From the NCBI GenBank assembly GCA_003229495.1, contig QIEB01000144.1, positions 1-7,820 of the forward strand: DNA of 7,820 bases, given 5' to 3'. Shown here in pieces: positions 6,049-7,820 of this stretch (within the stretch, counting starts at the first letter, position 1; every line of letters begins with the position of its first letter). The notes beneath the pieces were generated by a model. The model was given only the letters and a program-made list of their open reading frames with translations. It was not told the DNA's origin and ran no database searches. Made by a program: the position numbers and the translations under genes. This stretch comes from Flammeovirgaceae bacterium. GTDB lineage: Bacteria > Bacteroidota > Bacteroidia > Cytophagales > Cyclobacteriaceae.

Positions 6049-7258
6049 CCTGTAGCCCGGCTAGAGCCAGATCGGACCAAAACCCGGGGTAGCTTTTATG
6101 CACAACTTCTGGCTCTTCGATCACTACCGGTAGGCGTAGAGCCAGGGGTGCCAGCGCCATGGCCATGCGGTGGTCCTCGTAGGTTTTAAAAGTAACCGGT
6201 TGGGAAGAACTTAGATCAGCGCCAGGATGCAATCTCCAAATTCCAGCTTCCTCTTCCAGTTTAGCTCCGATTTTTTCAAGTTCATTTTGTAGTGCCGCAA
6301 TACGATCGGTTTCCTTTATACGGAGGCTTTCTAAGCCGGTGGCCACGCACGATACCCTCAAGGCTGCACAGGTTCCAAGGTCTGGACAACTGCTAAAGTC
6401 ATAGGACAGGCAGTCTGTGGTTGATGCCCCTTTGGAAAGGATGATTCCATTACTATGGAATTGTGTTTTCACACCCAAAGGTTGCATGATTTCTGCAATT
6501 TGACGATCACCTTGTATTGATTGGTCCTCCAGACCCAAAAGAGTGATCTCGCCGCTTTTCGACAAAGCCACTATGCTGTACCAGTAACTGGCGGCGGACC
6601 AATCCGATTCAACTTTGAAGGTGGTGGCTTGATATTCTTGACCAGGGACACTTATAACATCATCCACCCAGGAATAGGTTGCTCCGAACCGGCTCATTAG
6701 TCCAAGGGTCATGGAAATATACGGTCTGCTCATAATGCGTCCAGTCAGGATTACTTTTAGACCCTGAGGAAGGGTGGGGGCCATCATCAGAATTGCAGAA
6801 ATATATTGACTGCTGATATCTCCGGGAATGTTGATTTGGTTAGATTTTTGTGTAGAAAATCCTTTTGTCTCCAGAGGGGGATAGCCTTGGTTGTTAAGGT
6901 AATTTATTTCCCCTCCAATTTCTCTCAACGCATCCACCAGAATGCCAATAGGCCTTTCCTGCATTCGCGGCGTTCCCGTCAGGATCTTGGATTGATTGGT
7001 AAGGGAATAATACGCAGTTAAAAATCGCATAGTAGTACCAGCATCCATAATGTCTATGGTATGTGAGGGATCTGGTAATAGCTTTGACATTAACCTGGTG
7101 TCCCGGGCCAGGGCAAGGTTAAGCAACTGGGAATCTCCACCGCAAAGCGCATCGATAATCAGCGCCCGGTTACTGATGCTTTTGGAAGCAGTCAGTTTGA
7201 TTGTGGTGGTTTTAATACTCTCCAGTTTTGGAAGGGACCGTGTAGAGTTTTTGATCAT
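6023..7258 (-). CDS. aroA: 3-phosphoshikimate 1-carboxyvinyltransferase (EPSP synthase)
   Basis: A 411-residue cytoplasmic enzyme that joins shikimate-3-phosphate and phosphoenolpyruvate to make EPSP, the sixth step of the shikimate pathway. Motifs in order: ASKSISNRAL (24-33), DAGTTMRFL (72-80, matching NAGTAMRPL of E. coli), MQERPI (99-104), PGDISSQYISAILM (145-158), SRPYISMTL (177-185), ESDWSAASYW (217-226), PDLGTCAAL (292-300) with Asp293 as the likely catalytic aspartate, IKETDRIAAL (314-323), YEDHRMAMALAP (360-371) and VHKSYPGFW (386-394). All active-site Lys, Arg, Asp and Glu residues expected are visible. The glycine matching E. coli Gly96 is kept (Gly74), while Pro101 is replaced by Phe79. 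The family core ends near residue 400; the tail LQGTSEQLNN is encoded within or next to the octamer array. It is convergent with the M42 gene. aroB lies upstream on the same strand, beyond ytxH. A length of about 410 is usual for Bacteroidota. Confidence 0.95.
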   Translation of the reverse strand: MIKNSTRSLPKLESIKTTTIKLTASKSISNRALIIDALCGGDSQLLNLALARDTRLMSKLLPDPSHTIDIMDAGTTMRFLTAYYSLTNQSKILTGTPRMQERPIGILVDALREIGGEINYLNNQGYPPLETKGFSTQKSNQINIPGDISSQYISAILMMAPTLPQGLKVILTGRIMSRPYISMTLGLMSRFGATYSWVDDVISVPGQEYQATTFKVESDWSAASYWYSIVALSKSGEITLLGLEDQSIQGDRQIAEIMQPLGVKTQFHSNGIILSKGASTTDCLSYDFSSCPDLGTCAALRVSCVATGLESLRIKETDRIAALQNELEKIGAKLEEEAGIWRLHPGADLSSSQPVTFKTYEDHRMAMALAPLALRLPVVIEEPEVVHKSYPGFWSDLALAGLQGTSEQLNN

Positions 7259-7316
7259 CTAAAGATAGTAGTGGAAAAATGCTTCTGAATAACCACCTTG
7301 TAGTAAATTCAGACAC

Positions 7317-7324
7317 CAAAATTA
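7317..7324 (-). promoter_or_regulatory. Possible -7 element of the aroA promoter
   Basis: On the minus strand this reads TAATTTTG, a full match to TAnnTTTG, 58 nt before the aroA ATG. No clear TTTG -33 element is seen about 19 nt further upstream, so this is a weak call. Confidence 0.3.
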
Positions 7325-7392
7325 CATAACATAAACCTAACTGACACGTAATAATTGATACATAGTAAGAGTAACTTAAACAGAGTCAATAT

Positions 7393-7638
7393 ATGAATGG
7401 ATCAGAAAAAACAATGTTCGCTTTCGTCCTAGGGGCTGCCGCAGGCTTGACCGCAGGTTTATTGTTTGCACCGGCAAATGGTAAAAGCACCCGTAAGAAA
7501 TTGTCTGACAAAGCCACAGAACTCAAGGATGAACTAAAGGAGAATATAGATAAAGACAAACTCCGCAGTATGGCTAATTCTGCTATATCAGGGGTTGAGA
7601 AGTACAGTCAGAAGTTCTCAGAGGTGATTAAGAACTAG
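7393..7638 (+). CDS. YtxH-domain small membrane-anchored protein
   Basis: An 81-residue protein with the YtxH pattern. One N-terminal transmembrane helix (about residues 7-27) includes FVLGAAAGLTAGLLFAP. GKSTRKKLSDKA and a charged, probably helical tail (about 38-80, rich in Lys, Glu and Asp) follow. The GxxAGxxxGLLFAPxxGxxTR signature is characteristic. Members are small inner-membrane proteins of unclear function, often linked to general stress in Gram-positive bacteria and common next to housekeeping genes in Bacteroidota. It starts at ATG 7393 with no Shine-Dalgarno site; the helix begins a few residues later, as expected. It is transcribed opposite to its neighbours: divergent from aroA (134 bp apart) and convergent with aroB, with just 4 bp between the two stop codons and no terminator hairpin. 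Confidence 0.8.
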   Translation: MNGSEKTMFAFVLGAAAGLTAGLLFAPANGKSTRKKLSDKATELKDELKENIDKDKLRSMANSAISGVEKYSQKFSEVIKN

Positions 7639-7642
7639 CTGG

Positions 7643-7820
7643 TTACAACGCGCAATAGTAATCCAGGGCTTGCTCTACTTCTTGAAGGCTGATGGGTGTG
7701 CTATACGTAGCCTGGCCAATATCTTTTAACATGGTGCAAATAATATGACCACCCTCATTTTTTTTGTCCTGAAGTGCATTTTTAGCAATTGCATTTAATT
7801 CTTCCCTTGGGATTTCAATC
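7643..7820 (-). CDS. aroB: 3-dehydroquinate synthase, C-terminal part (runs off the window)
   Basis: The minus strand is open from the right edge to a TAA at 7643-7645, giving the last 58 residues of a longer protein. They read IEIPREELNAIAKNAL, then QDKKNEGGHIICTML, DIGQATYSTPIS and a terminal helix ending LDYYCAL. The DKKNxxG motif followed by a short strand, a DIGxA segment and a final helix is the C-terminal end of AroB. This enzyme converts DAHP to 3-dehydroquinate, the second shikimate-pathway step, using NAD and a divalent metal. The catalytic N-terminal domain lies outside the window. The same-strand arrangement with aroA supports the call. The C-terminus overlaps no other gene but lies 4 bp from the ytxH stop. 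Confidence 0.85.
   Translation of the reverse strand, partial: IEIPREELNAIAKNALQDKKNEGGHIICTMLKDIGQATYSTPISLQEVEQALDYYCAL

Overview
The window looks like chromosomal DNA of a member of the Bacteroidota, probably a free-living Flavobacteriia- or Cytophagia-type organism. The evidence is genes without Shine-Dalgarno sites, a near-perfect Bacteroidota promoter (TTTG, 19 nt, TAnnTTTG) ahead of the toxin-antitoxin pair, and housekeeping proteins typical of that phylum. The genus cannot be told from this sequence.

Left part (1-531): a gene graveyard without an intact gene. It holds a piece of a large arylsulfatase on the plus strand (similarity ends near 88) and a roughly 38-residue relic of an Ldh_2-type malate/lactate dehydrogenase on the minus strand (225-338). 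It also holds a symmetrical terminator hairpin (347-375) and a second, minus-strand terminator (429-450) with no minus-strand gene directly upstream of it.

Accessory module (483-2102): an AT-rich hipB-hipA type II toxin-antitoxin operon. It has its own promoter, and a candidate operator runs from the -7 box to the hipB start codon. It sits convergent to ppx and may have been inserted between ppx and the ppx terminator.

Core metabolism (2128-7820): a single-module Ppx/GppA phosphatase (minus) is divergent from pccB, the carboxyltransferase subunit of an acyl-CoA carboxylase (plus). An M42 aminopeptidase (plus) follows pccB. Convergent to it is aroA (EPSP synthase, minus). Then come a small YtxH-type membrane protein (plus) and the C-terminus of aroB (3-dehydroquinate synthase, minus). 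aroA and aroB catalyse two steps of the shikimate pathway and lie on the same strand, separated only by ytxH.

The most unusual structure is a pair of unrelated 8-bp-period tandem arrays that bracket the M42 gene. One is nine exact-length octamers of a CCCTAAMA type (4760-4831); it begins within the pccB stop region and ends 5 nt before the M42 start codon. The other is about twelve units of a TTCAATTG type (5953-6048); it runs through the aroA stop codon and encodes the last residues of AroA. Both arrays touch 3' gene ends. I see no CRISPR array, rRNA, tRNA or intact insertion sequence.
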